DNA from: UMGS1933 sp051891435 | GTDB lineage: Bacteria; Bacillota; Clostridia; TANB77; CAG-508 | Reading direction: 5' to 3' | Length of the DNA stretch: 27,584 nt | Assembly: GCA_051891435.1 (NCBI GenBank) | Contig: JBJFFE010000071.1 | Location: 1 to 27,584, forward strand | Part shown: piece after piece, positions 1 through 7,690 of the stretch | Layout of the letters: the number at the start of each line of letters is the position of its first letter | Numbering within the stretch: position 1 is the stretch's first letter | The notes under the pieces: generated by a model | Databases searched by the model: none | Seen by the model: the letters and a program-made list of their open reading frames with translations, nothing else | Told to the model about the DNA's origin: nothing | Translations under genes and position numbers: made by a program

Positions 1-28
1 TAAAAAAATCATACAAAAGGTAGGCTGA
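1..28 (-). repeat. Partial copy of palindromic repeat family B
   Basis: The minus strand here starts with TCAGCCTACCTTTTGTATGA and continues TTTT; the same 24 bases occur on the plus strand at 26027-26050, where they form one end of a full palindromic element. The element runs off the left edge of the window, so only one arm is visible. It lies just downstream of spoIIIAF. Confidence 0.75.
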
Positions 29-53
29 GAAGTAGTGTCTCACAAATTACAAT

Positions 54-635
54 TTATTTAATTATAATTTTCTCCTTGTCTACTCCATAATTTTCATATA
101 TAAAAATTTTTAATTTTTCCCTTTCTTCATCTGAAATATTAGAGTTTAAATATGTGTCATTGTTTTCGCCAATTACAATTTTCTCAACTTTTATATTATT
201 ATTTTCTATAACTTCTTCTTGTTTAGATACATTTAATTCCACTTTTAAAATTGTACCATAAGTTTCTTCATCTTCTGTTTCTATCTCTATATTTATATTT
301 CTTACTTCATAATTAATAGAATTTAGCTTCGTTTCGATATCTGTTTTTAATTTTTCTTTATATACTTCTTCTATATATTTATTTGTATCTATATTACTAC
401 TTACTTCTATAGCTTCATTATTATTATTTAAATCTAAGTATTGTTCTAAGTCTAAGCTCTTTCCAGTATTTAAATTTGAAATTATTGGAGATATTATTGT
501 AAAAACAACATATATTCCTATTACCGTCTTTATATATTTTTTATTTTTGCCTTCTGGGAGTATCATTTCTATTACTGTGCATATTATTACTACTATTATT
601 ATTTTTTGTGCCCATGAGTTTATTATTTCTACCAT
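54..635 (-). CDS. spoIIIAF: Stage III sporulation protein AF
   Basis: This is the small membrane-anchored SpoIIIAF subunit of the SpoIIIA-SpoIIQ channel that links mother cell and forespore during sporulation. The 193-residue product has two adjacent N-terminal membrane segments (about residues 9-25 and 34-53), followed by a hydrophilic, acidic, extracytoplasmic domain. That architecture and length match the family (about 200 residues). It follows spoIIIAE closely with a good GGGGAAGG-type ribosome binding site before the ATG. The gene order AA-AB-AC-AD-AE-AF is the standard one; spoIIIAG would be expected to the left, outside the window, unless the family B repeat separates them. Sequence conservation in this family is low, so the call rests partly on context. 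Confidence 0.88.
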   Translation of the reverse strand: MVEIINSWAQKIIIVVIICTVIEMILPEGKNKKYIKTVIGIYVVFTIISPIISNLNTGKSLDLEQYLDLNNNNEAIEVSSNIDTNKYIEEVYKEKLKTDIETKLNSINYEVRNINIEIETEDEETYGTILKVELNVSKQEEVIENNNIKVEKIVIGENNDTYLNSNISDEEREKLKIFIYENYGVDKEKIIIK

Positions 636-650
636 TATTTTTCCTTCCCC

Positions 651-1809
651 TCATCTTATTGGAATAATTATCCGGAGCATTAATCCTGTATTAGATATTT
701 TCAATACAATTGCAATTCCTATTATTAATAATGCTGCTATCGAGAACATTATTGCAAGTAAAACTTTAAAAGTTCCTCCAATTTGTTCAAGTACATTTAC
801 TATTTGTTTGTCTGCCAGAGGCTCTGCTATTGCAGCTGAAAAGTTATATAAAATCATTAATACTGTAAGTTTTATAATTGGAATTGCACATATTCCTATA
901 ACAACTATTATCCCAACTATTCCAACTGCATTTTTTATTACAGAAGTAGCACCGAAGTACTGTATCTACTGAATCCCCTAGCACTTTGCCCACAACCGGA
1001 ATAAAAGTACTACTTGCAGTTTTTAAACCTTTTATTGTAAGTCCATCTACACTGCTTGTTAATGTTCCTTCTAAAGAAAGAATACTTACAAACATTGTAA
1101 GAACAAATCCCATTACCCAAACTATACTTGATTTTAGCATTTTAGATAATTTACCTATTTGAATTTTGTCTGAAAGGTTGGATACAATTCCAAGTACTGT
1201 TGAAATAAGTAGTAGAGGTAATATATATAATGTAATTCCATTTCCTATAAAAACAATTATTAATAATATAATTGGTTGTATTACGCTTGCAGTAACTGTT
1301 GTTCCACTTGTCATAACCAAAGCTAATAGTAATGGTACCAGTATATTTATGTATGCAACTAAGTTTGTAATAGCTGTTTTTACCATGTCTATAACCGTTG
1401 TAAAACTTGTCATTACAAGTGTTACAATTAGTATATATTCTACATAATAAGTCACCTGTGAAATGTTGTTATTTCCAATATTTTCTCCTATATTTTTTAG
1501 TATTGCATGTATAACAATGATTGCAAGAATTCCTCCAAGAATCGTTATAGCTGATGTTATTTCGTCTCCAAGTACTTTTAATACACTAGAATATATGGTT
1601 TTTGTATTTATTTCCCCTGTAATAGCTGAACTTAATAATTCTCCTATATCTAAATCTCCAAAACTATCTTTTGTATATTTTTCCCCTTCTTGTATAAATG
1701 AAGATAAATTTAATGCATCTAGTTGTGATTCTATTAGTTTATCTGTAGCTTGTACTGTTATAGGAAATAACATTATTATAAAAAATAATATCATTATTTT
1801 TTTACACAT
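651..1809 (-). CDS. spoIIIAE: Stage III sporulation protein AE, read through an in-frame CGG by +1 shift
   Basis: SpoIIIAE is the large polytopic membrane protein of the mother cell-forespore channel. Residues 1-20 look like a signal sequence; several strongly hydrophobic segments follow. Under the standard code the frame breaks after the conserved GDSVDTVL motif. Skipping one C at position 954 turns CTT-CGG-TGC into CTT-GGT-GCT and restores GATSVIKNAVG and the rest of the family's C-terminus. The joined protein is about 380 residues, the usual length (about 390-400). A second in-frame CGG lies at 672-674: read as Arg, the protein ends at 651; with the same skip it ends GGA-TAA at 668. The start ATG is preceded by GGAGG at good spacing. 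A plain pseudogene is the alternative, but six other disruptions in this window have the identical cause. Confidence 0.9.
671..674 (-). other. In-frame CGG at the 3' end of spoIIIAE (possible +1 site, ambiguous)
   Basis: The minus strand reads ATG-CTC-CGG-ATA. Skipping the C gives CTC-GGA-TAA, ending the protein with Gly and stop near where the family normally ends. Reading CGG as Arg adds a short tail (RIIIPIR) before TGA at 651. Conservation cannot decide between these by eye. Confidence 0.4.
951..954 (-). other. +1 frameshift site CGGT in spoIIIAE
   Basis: The minus strand reads GTA-CTT-C-GGT-GCT-ACT. The single C (plus-strand G954) must be skipped to keep the conserved SpoIIIAE frame; the codon then read is GGT, Gly. 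Confidence 0.85.
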
Positions 1810-1852
1810 TTTACCTCCAAGTCCGCAGTATTTAATAAAATTTTAAAAATTA

Positions 1853-1983
1853 GTAGCCAAACGCAGGGGTTTAATATATTTTTTTGAAAGAAAACGGTCG
1901 TCCAGCACGGCTGCCGGATTACCCTATAAACCTGACGACTTTTCTTGATAAAAAATATATAAACCCCGACGAGATTTGGCGGA
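1853..1983 (-). repeat. Palindromic repeat family A, variant core
   Basis: This 131-base element sits between spoIIIAD and spoIIIAE. Its ends, GTAGCCAAACGCAGGGG and CCCCGACGAGATTTGGCGGA, match the ends of the copies at 2409 and 8468, but in opposite orientation. The two ends are themselves imperfect inverted repeats (CCAAA, GGGGTTTA, AT-rich stem). The core differs from the other copies: it has its own nested arms (AAGAAAA/TTTTCTT and GTCGTC/GACGAC). It looks like a non-autonomous element or a structured RNA sharing only ends with its relatives. Confidence 0.8.
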
Positions 1984-2003
1984 TTTTCAAGATGTGAACA
2001 ACT

Positions 2004-2390
2004 TTAAGGTAATATTCTTACTATCAATTCTAATAAAGCAACAATTATTGGTATTGATATACTAATAATTATTATTTTCCCTCCTAAGTCTATTTTTGTG
2101 GCAATGGCACTTTCTCCTGCATCATTACAAATACTTACTGCAAATTCTGTAAGTATTGCAATCCCAGTTATTTTTAATAAAATTTTTAAATATTCTGAAT
2201 TAATTCCAGTTTTATTGCTTAATGTGGTTAATATGTTTATTATTCCTGTAAGTTTGTCCAAGCTAAGTGTAATGATTAGTACTCCTGCTATTATTGATAT
2301 GTATATTGTGAATTCTGGCCTATATTGTTTGATTATAATAATTATTATTAATGCAATTAAGCCTATTCCTATTATTTTGATTATATCCAT
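2004..2390 (-). CDS. spoIIIAD: Stage III sporulation protein AD
   Basis: A 128-residue, very hydrophobic protein with about four membrane segments, matching SpoIIIAD in length and in conserved features such as the FAVSICNDAGESAIATKIDLGGK stretch (seen around residues 83-105). It is a membrane component of the SpoIIIA channel complex and is related to SpoIIIAC. The ribosome binding site is weak (AAAGG about ten bases before the ATG) and lies right beside the repeat at 2409-2555, which separates the gene from spoIIIAC. The repeat at 1853-1983 separates it from spoIIIAE. Expression must therefore tolerate two hairpin-forming insertions in the operon mRNA. Confidence 0.93.
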   Translation of the reverse strand: MDIIKIIGIGLIALIIIIIIKQYRPEFTIYISIIAGVLIITLSLDKLTGIINILTTLSNKTGINSEYLKILLKITGIAILTEFAVSICNDAGESAIATKIDLGGKIIIISISIPIIVALLELIVRILP

Positions 2391-2408
2391 TATATTTTAG
2401 CCTTTCCA

Positions 2409-2555
2409 TCCGCCAAATCTCGTCGGGGTTATATATTTTAAATCGCTCATTGCTTCCCACCGGCGCTGTAACAAGGCTAACGCCTTTAACAGCCCTCGGC
2501 GGTCCCCACGGAACAATTCGCTTCTTAAAATATATAAGCCCCTGCGTTTGGCTAC
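2409..2555 (+). repeat. Palindromic repeat family A, standard core
   Basis: This 147-base element between spoIIIAC and spoIIIAD starts TCCGCCAAATCTCGTCGGGG and ends CCCCTGCGTTTGGCTAC. The outer arms pair over CCAAA, GGGG and a long AT stretch; the GC-rich core has nested arms (GCTGT/ACAGC around AAGGC/GCCTT). It is close to identical with the copy at 8468-8615, with differences concentrated in loops. It is much more GC-rich in the core than its surroundings. Confidence 0.88.
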
Positions 2556-2587
2556 TTATCATAATAATTATGTATACCTACTTATTA

Positions 2588-2782
2588 TCAAAGATTAAAC
2601 AATGTTCTTACTGTTTCAAACAATGAACTAATCTCTTTTATTACCATAGTTAAAACTATTACTAAACCAGCAAGTGTTGTCATCATTGCTTGATCTTCTC
2701 TTCCTGCCCTTACTAACACTTGGTGCAAGACAGCAACTAAAATTCCTATTGCTGCTATTTTAAACAATAATTCTATATCCAT
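2588..2782 (-). CDS. spoIIIAC: Stage III sporulation protein AC
   Basis: A 64-residue membrane protein with two hydrophobic segments flanking a polar loop with the family-typical AGREDQAMMTTLAG sequence. Length and motif match SpoIIIAC, a small membrane subunit of the mother cell-forespore channel. The ATG is preceded by a strong GGAGGAAAT ribosome binding site. It follows spoIIIAB by 13 bases and is followed by the family A repeat at 2409-2555. Confidence 0.96.
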   Translation of the reverse strand: MDIELLFKIAAIGILVAVLHQVLVRAGREDQAMMTTLAGLVIVLTMVIKEISSLFETVRTLFNL

Positions 2783-2795
2783 ATTTCCTCCGTTT

Positions 2796-3380
2796 TTACA
2801 TTAATATTATTACAATAGCTAAACCTATTATCATTCCTAAAGTTCTATACATCTTCTCATTTTTCAGTTTTTCTTTTTCTGCCTTTTCTATTTGCTCATC
2901 TAAAAAATTACTAGTTAGTTCAATTTGATTTATTTGCCCTTCTATATCCGTTTGTCCTAATAACTTGCTTAGGTTTTTTAAAACGTTTTTATCCTCTTCG
3001 TTTATATTTAAAAAGTCGGTATCTATCGCCATATTCCAAGCGTCTCCCGCTGTTAATAATTTCATATTATTGCTTGCTAGTTTAAATATTTTTCCGGGTT
3101 TTGAGGTAATCTGCTCCGATATTTGCTCGAATATTTCAGGTATTGGCTCATATGTAAATTTTATTTTTGCTTTAAACATGTTTAATGCATTTTTAAATTC
3201 TTTTAGTTCATTTACTCTTTCCTCATATTTTTTTGAAATCAACATTCCTATTGCAGAACTTGATAGAAAAATAAAAGAATAAATTATTATTTTTAATCCT
3301 AACGTAAAATCACCCTCTTTATTTATCTTGCAAAATGTATTTTTCTTTATCAAATGAATAAATTTTTTCAATTTCCCCAC
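2796..3380 (-). CDS. spoIIIAB: Stage III sporulation protein AB (start uncertain)
   Basis: SpoIIIAB is a subunit of the SpoIIIA channel with a membrane helix at each end and a largely helical middle domain, which is what is seen: a hydrophobic segment near residues 30-48, a charged central part and a hydrophobic C-terminus. The only standard start giving a complete N-terminal helix is a GTG at 3380, which would overlap spoIIIAA by about 60 bases and add some 27 residues not usual for the family. A good ribosome binding site (AGAGGGTGA, just after the spoIIIAA stop) instead points at a start near 3299-3305, but there the in-frame codons are ACG, TTA, GGA, TTA. The true start is either the upstream GTG or a non-standard codon. 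Confidence 0.88.
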   Translation of the reverse strand: MGKLKKFIHLIKKNTFCKINKEGDFTLGLKIIIYSFIFLSSSAIGMLISKKYEERVNELKEFKNALNMFKAKIKFTYEPIPEIFEQISEQITSKPGKIFKLASNNMKLLTAGDAWNMAIDTDFLNINEEDKNVLKNLSKLLGQTDIEGQINQIELTSNFLDEQIEKAEKEKLKNEKMYRTLGMIIGLAIVIILM

Positions 3381-4249
3381 GTTTTCCCTTTGGCTTTAGA
3401 AAAATTATTTTTTCAAATATGAATGAATCTATAAGTTTTTTTAAATATTCATTTAAATATAATTCCTTTAAATTGGCTCCATGTGCTGTAAATATTCCTT
3501 TTATTCCGAGAACACATTGCTTCATTAATTGCAATAATATCTTCATTATTTCCGATTTCATCTGCTGCAATTACTTGTGGCGCCATACTTCTAATTAACA
3601 TTTTCATTCCTATAGCTTTTGGAATATTTGCTAATACATCGGTTCTGTTTCCAATATCATTTTGTGTTTCTCCTTTATACATCGCAGAAATTTCGCCTCT
3701 TTCATCAACAAGTCCTACTGTTAAACCTTTTAAGAATTCACTTCCATTACTTATGTTTCTTATAATATCTCTTAATAATGTAGTTTTTCCTGCACCTGGC
3801 AAAGATACAATTAAAGTATTATAAATAGTTTCATTTTCTCTATTAATAATATTATTTAGCATGTTATTACTACAGCCTATTATTTGTTTTGCTATTCTAA
3901 AATTTAAACTTGATATGTAATTTATATTAATAACTCTATTGTTTTCTATAACACAGTTTCCAGTTATACCAATTCTATGACCACCTTTTATTGTTATATA
4001 GCCCTCACATATTTCTTTTTGATATGAATAAATGGAATTTTCACAAATATTTTGTAGCGTTTCTAATATATCCTTTGAATTCACAATATAATTTATAATT
4101 TTTTCGTTATTATTAAATTTTAAAATAATATTTTTGCCATTTCTTATTCTTATTTCTTCTAAGAATTTTATTTCATCTTCTGTTTTTATTGTTTCTTTTA
4201 AAATTTTGGAAATATTATTTGAGAAAAAATTAAAAATATCATAAAGCAT
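3319..4249 (-). CDS. spoIIIAA: Stage III sporulation protein AA (ATPase), read through CGG by +1 shift
   Basis: SpoIIIAA is a secretion-type ATPase acting on the mother-cell face of the SpoIIIA channel. Visible motifs are the Walker A PGAGKTT (about residues 151-157), VDERGEIS (about 181) and the Walker B-like region AADEIG (about 228). After NEAMCS the standard frame leaves the family; skipping one C at 3508 changes TCT-CGG-AAT to TCT-GGA-ATA and restores GIKGIFTAHGANLKEL, the family's conserved TAHG segment and the C-terminal domain. The joined protein is 309 residues, the usual length. The start codon (AAGGAG site, then ATG) lies inside one arm of a perfect 24-base inverted repeat (4232-4305), which could hide it in a hairpin. 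The stop is followed immediately by spoIIIAB. Confidence 0.93.
3505..3508 (-). other. +1 frameshift site CGGA in spoIIIAA
   Basis: The minus strand reads ATG-TGT-TCT-C-GGA-ATA-AAA. Skipping the C (plus-strand G3508) joins NEAMCS to GIKGIFTAHG, the conserved SpoIIIAA C-terminal region. Confidence 0.9.
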
Positions 4250-4305
4250 ATATTTCTCCTTAAATAAGCATGTCCTTATTTAAATATATGCTTTATGATA
4301 TTTTT
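4232..4305 (-). repeat. Perfect 24-bp inverted repeat over the spoIIIAA start
   Basis: Bases 4232-4255 and 4282-4305 are perfect reverse complements, and a second inverted repeat (TAAATAAG/CTTATTTA) sits inside the spacer. One arm covers the spoIIIAA start codon and its first six codons (MLYDIF). In the mRNA the upstream arm could pair with the start codon region and block initiation while the AAGGAG site lies at the base of the inner hairpin. Confidence 0.85.
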
Positions 4306-4337
4306 TTAGAACTAATTTATAAAAACACATTTAGTTT

Positions 4338-4688
4338 TTATATTTCTATTTCAACAATATCTTCATCTTTTAGATTAAATCTTTCCCTAAAGCTTATATC
4401 TGATACAATTTCTATAATATTAGAGTTATGTGCTGTTTTCTCTGACCTTACAATATATGCTTTCTGGTTTAAAATTTTACATTCTTGTACATACACATTT
4501 TGCGTTCCACCATATTCTTCTTTTCCTATAGTATAATACTGTTCTAATTCATATGGTTTTTCTAATTCTATGTTTAATGTACCATGAAATAATTTCATTT
4601 CAAAATTTTTGTAGAATTTTTCTTCTATTTTTTTTATCCAAAAACTTGCATTTCCTAAACCTTTTTTTACTTTACCTTTTAAAATCAT
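4338..4688 (-). CDS. DUF120-type (archaeal-type, CTP-dependent) riboflavin kinase homologue
   Basis: The 116-residue protein aligns by eye with the DUF120/RibK fold: N-terminal KGKVKKGLGNASFW, a central HGTLNIEL (family PGTLN), EEYGGTQ, the VRSEKTAH segment (family VRPERTxH) and a C-terminal SFRERFNLKDEDIVEIEI, the typical barrel-closing strand. Characterised archaeal members phosphorylate riboflavin to FMN using CTP. Bacteria normally use the unrelated RibF, so this gene is unusual, although DUF120 genes are known from some Bacillota. The PGTLN proline is His here. It stands between the eno terminator and spoIIIAA, with an AAGAGGATAAATAA leader before the ATG. Fold call is good; substrate is inferred. 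Confidence 0.75.
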   Translation of the reverse strand: MILKGKVKKGLGNASFWIKKIEEKFYKNFEMKLFHGTLNIELEKPYELEQYYTIGKEEYGGTQNVYVQECKILNQKAYIVRSEKTAHNSNIIEIVSDISFRERFNLKDEDIVEIEI

Positions 4689-4705
4689 TTATTTATCCTC
4701 TTATA

Positions 4706-4730
4706 AAAGGGCAACTTTTGGTTGCCCTTT
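4706..4730 (-). terminator. Terminator hairpin after eno
   Basis: AAAGGGCAAC and GTTGCCCTTT form a perfect ten-base stem with a five-base loop directly downstream of the eno stop. The tail on the minus strand (TATAAG) is poor in U, so termination may be incomplete; the DUF120 gene starts 18 bases further on. Confidence 0.75.
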
Positions 4731-4744
4731 CACTATTTACTAAT

Positions 4745-6046
4745 TTATTTTATTGCTTTTCTTCCTCTAAATACTGCCACATCTCCTAGTTCATCTTCTA
4801 TGTTTAGTAAACGGTTATATTTTGCAACACGGTCTGTTCTACATGGTGCTCCTGTTTTTATTTGCCCTGCATTTGTTGCTACTGCTACATCTGCTAATGT
4901 TGTATCTTCTGTTTCTCCACTTCTATGAGAAACTACTGCTGTATAACCATTTCTTTTTGCAAGTTCAATAGCATCTAATGTTTCTGTTAATGTTCCAATT
5001 TGATTTAATTTAATTAAAATGCTGTTTGCCGTTTTGTTATCAATTCCTTTTTGTAAACGTTTAATATTTGTTACAAATAGGTCATCACCAACTAATTGAA
5101 CTTTGTCTCCAATCTTTTCAGTTAGTTTTTTCCAGCTTTCCCAGTCTTCTTCTGCTAAACCATCTTCAATTGAAATAATTGGATATTTTTCTGCTAAGCC
5201 GCATATAAAATCTATCATTTCGTCCTTTGTTTTAAATTCATCTGTTTTCCAGAAGTAATATCCATCTTTTCCTATTTTCTTTGCTTCATCATACATTTCT
5301 GTTGCTGCAACATCTAATGCTAAGCATACATCTTCTCCTGGTTTGTATCCAGCTTGTCTAATAGCTTCTAATATTAATTCAACAGCTTCTTCTTCACTTC
5401 CTAGGTTTGGTGCAAATCCACCTTCATCTCCAACACCTGTAGAATATCCTTTTGATTTTAGTACTTTCTTTAAGTTATGGTATACTTCTACACCCATTCT
5501 CATACATTCACTAAATGTTTTTGCTCCTACTGGCATAATCATAAATTCTTGTACACTTAAGCTACTGTCTGCGTGTTTTCCACCATTCATAATGTTCATC
5601 ATTGGAACTGGTAATTCTTTTGCATTTACTCCACCAATGTAGTTATATAAACTCATTCCTAAAGATGCTGCTGCTGCTTTTGCAACTGCAAGTGATACTC
5701 CAAGAGTTGCATTTGCCCCTAATTTTCCTTTATTATCTGTTCCATCTAATTCAATCATCATTTTGTCTATTTTAGCTTGCTCATAAACATTCATTCCTTC
5801 TAATTCTTTGCTAATTTTTTTATTTACATTTTCTACTGCTTTTAACACACCTTTTCCTAAGTATCTATCTTTGTCTCCATCTCTTAATTCTACTGCTTCA
5901 AAGCTTCCTGTTGATGCTCCTGATGGAACCATTGCTACTCCAGTAAATCCTCCTTCTGTTACTACTTCTACTTGAACTGTTGGATTTCCCCTTGAGTCTA
6001 ATACCTCTAATGCTCTTACACTTTCAATTTCTAAGTAATCTTTCAT
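4745..6046 (-). CDS. eno: Enolase
   Basis: Cytoplasmic enolase converts 2-phosphoglycerate to phosphoenolpyruvate. The 433-residue protein has full family length. Visible motifs are ALEVLDSRGNPTV near the N-terminus, GASTGSFEAVELRD, GGFAPN, the metal ligand region SIEDGLAEEDW, VGDDLFVTN, LIKLNQIGT and SHRSGETEDTTLAD. It is the last gene of the gap-pgk-tpiA-gpmI-eno operon and is followed by a stem-loop at 4706-4730. The ATG has an AAAGGATG ribosome binding site. No CGG occurs in frame. Confidence 0.99.
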   Translation of the reverse strand: MKDYLEIESVRALEVLDSRGNPTVQVEVVTEGGFTGVAMVPSGASTGSFEAVELRDGDKDRYLGKGVLKAVENVNKKISKELEGMNVYEQAKIDKMMIELDGTDNKGKLGANATLGVSLAVAKAAAASLGMSLYNYIGGVNAKELPVPMMNIMNGGKHADSSLSVQEFMIMPVGAKTFSECMRMGVEVYHNLKKVLKSKGYSTGVGDEGGFAPNLGSEEEAVELILEAIRQAGYKPGEDVCLALDVAATEMYDEAKKIGKDGYYFWKTDEFKTKDEMIDFICGLAEKYPIISIEDGLAEEDWESWKKLTEKIGDKVQLVGDDLFVTNIKRLQKGIDNKTANSILIKLNQIGTLTETLDAIELAKRNGYTAVVSHRSGETEDTTLADVAVATNAGQIKTGAPCRTDRVAKYNRLLNIEDELGDVAVFRGRKAIK

Positions 6047-6080
6047 TAAAAATCATCCTTTCTTTTTTATTTATAAATTA

Positions 6081-6120
6081 AGATGTGTGAGGTGTGAACC
6101 ACTTCTAACCTCTCACTTCT
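6081..6120. repeat. Imperfect palindrome between gpmI and eno
   Basis: AGATGTGTGAGGT and ACCTCTCACTTCT are reverse complements with two mismatches, separated by 14 bases. It occupies about half of the 84-base gap in the operon and could fold into a hairpin in the mRNA on either strand. Confidence 0.6.
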
Positions 6121-6130
6121 AAAAAACATT

Positions 6131-7657
6131 TTATTTTTCTATTAAACTTTCTCCTGTCATTTCTTCTGGTTTTTCTATTCCCATAATATCAAGCATTGTT
6201 GGTGCTAAGTCTGCTAGTCTTCCTGTCTTTAATTTAGCATCCATTCCTACTAATACTAATGGTACTGGATTTGTTGTGTGTGCTGTATGTGGTTCTCCTG
6301 TTTTGTAATCTATCATTTGTTCTGAGTTCCCGTGGTCTGCTGTAATTAATAAAACTCCTCCTACTTCTTCTACTGCTTCGACTACTCTTCCTACACATTC
6401 ATCTACTGCTTCTACCGCTTTTACTGCTGCATCTAGGTTTCCTGTATGCCCTACCATGTCTGAATTAGCATAGTTTAATATTATAGTATCATATTTTTGT
6501 TCTTTTATTGCTTCAACAACTTTATCTGTAACTTCATAAGCACTCATTTCTGGCTTCATATCATAAGTTTCTACTTTCGGAGATGGAATTAATATTCTTT
6601 CTTCCCCTTTATATTGTTTTTCTTCTCCTCCATTAAAGAAAAATGTTACATGAGCATATTTTTCTGTTTCTGCTATTCTAAGTTGTGTTAAATTATTTTT
6701 GCTTACAACTTCCCCAAATGTATTTTTTAATTCATCTTTTTTAAATGCTATGTGAACATTTGGAATTGTGTCATCATAGTTTGTAAAACATACATAAAAT
6801 AAGTTTAATTTCTTTGTTTCAAAAGCATCAAAGTTTTCATCTACTAATGCTCTTGTAATTTCTCTGGCTCTATCTGGTCTGAAATTGAAGAATATTACAG
6901 AATCTTTTGGTTCAATTGTTGCAATTGGTTCTTCTCCATTGCAAATTAATGTTGGTAAAACAAATTCATCAAAAATCTCTTTTTGATATGAATCTTCTAT
7001 TGCCATTTGTGCAGTTCCTGCTTTTTCACCTATTCCATTAACAAGAGCATCATAAGCTTTTTGCAATCTTTCCCAACGTTTATCTCTATCCATTGCATAA
7101 AATCTACCTGTGATACTTGCAATTTTTCCTACACCTTTTTCTGCCATTTTTTTCTCTAATTGTGCTATATAATTTTCTGCAGATGCAGGTGGTGTATCAC
7201 GCCCATCTAAAAAGCAATGTACATATACATCTTCAAAATCTTTTCTTTTTGCAAGTTCCAATATTGCATATAAATGTCTTATATGGCTATGTACTCCTCC
7301 ATCAGAAAGCAAGCCCATTACATGTAATTTTGTTTTATTTTTCTTACAATTATCAATTGCTTGCACAAGCTCTGGTATACTAAAGAAATCGCCATCTTCT
7401 ATTGTTTTAGTTATTCTAGTTAATTCTTGGTATACTATTCTTCCTGCTCCAATGTTTGTATGCCCAACTTCTGAATTTCCCATTTGTCCTTCTGGTAAAC
7501 CCACATCCAATCCACTAGTTTTTATAATTGTATTTGGGTTTTGTTTCATTAGTTTATCCATTACTGGTGTGTTTGCAATTGCTATTGCATTTCCTTTTTC
7601 ATTATCGTTTATTCCATATCCGTCTAATATCATTAGCATTGTTAATTTTTTACTCAT
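6131..7657 (-). CDS. gpmI: 2,3-bisphosphoglycerate-independent phosphoglycerate mutase
   Basis: This manganese-dependent enzyme interconverts 3- and 2-phosphoglycerate. The protein is about 508 residues, the normal length. Motifs are LMILDGYGIN (metal-binding Asp), MGNSEVGHTNIGAGR (phosphoserine nucleophile in NSEVGH), HFLDGRDTPP-type CFLDGRDTPP, ITGRFYAMDRDKRW, FFNFRPDRAREITRAL, ANSDMVGHTGN and ITADHGNSEQM. An upstream in-frame start at 7675 exists, but GAGGAG at correct spacing and family alignment favour ATG 7657 (MSKKLTMLM). It lies 33 bases after tpiA and upstream of eno in the glycolytic operon. Confidence 0.98.
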   Translation of the reverse strand: MSKKLTMLMILDGYGINDNEKGNAIAIANTPVMDKLMKQNPNTIIKTSGLDVGLPEGQMGNSEVGHTNIGAGRIVYQELTRITKTIEDGDFFSIPELVQAIDNCKKNKTKLHVMGLLSDGGVHSHIRHLYAILELAKRKDFEDVYVHCFLDGRDTPPASAENYIAQLEKKMAEKGVGKIASITGRFYAMDRDKRWERLQKAYDALVNGIGEKAGTAQMAIEDSYQKEIFDEFVLPTLICNGEEPIATIEPKDSVIFFNFRPDRAREITRALVDENFDAFETKKLNLFYVCFTNYDDTIPNVHIAFKKDELKNTFGEVVSKNNLTQLRIAETEKYAHVTFFFNGGEEKQYKGEERILIPSPKVETYDMKPEMSAYEVTDKVVEAIKEQKYDTIILNYANSDMVGHTGNLDAAVKAVEAVDECVGRVVEAVEEVGGVLLITADHGNSEQMIDYKTGEPHTAHTTNPVPLVLVGMDAKLKTGRLADLAPTMLDIMGIEKPEEMTGESLIEK

Positions 7658-7690
7658 ATATATAGGTCTCCTCATCTTCCCTTAATGAAT

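Noticed and set aside
2320..2562. Minus-strand ORF of 80 codons running through the family A repeat
   Set aside because: It overlaps spoIIIAD in another frame and most of its sequence is the repeat; the similar ORF at 8403-8642 has the same origin (shared ...NPDEIWRM).
4270..4536. Plus-strand ORF beginning MSLFKYMLYDIF
   Set aside because: Its start resembles SpoIIIAA only because of the inverted repeat; the rest is antisense to the DUF120 gene.
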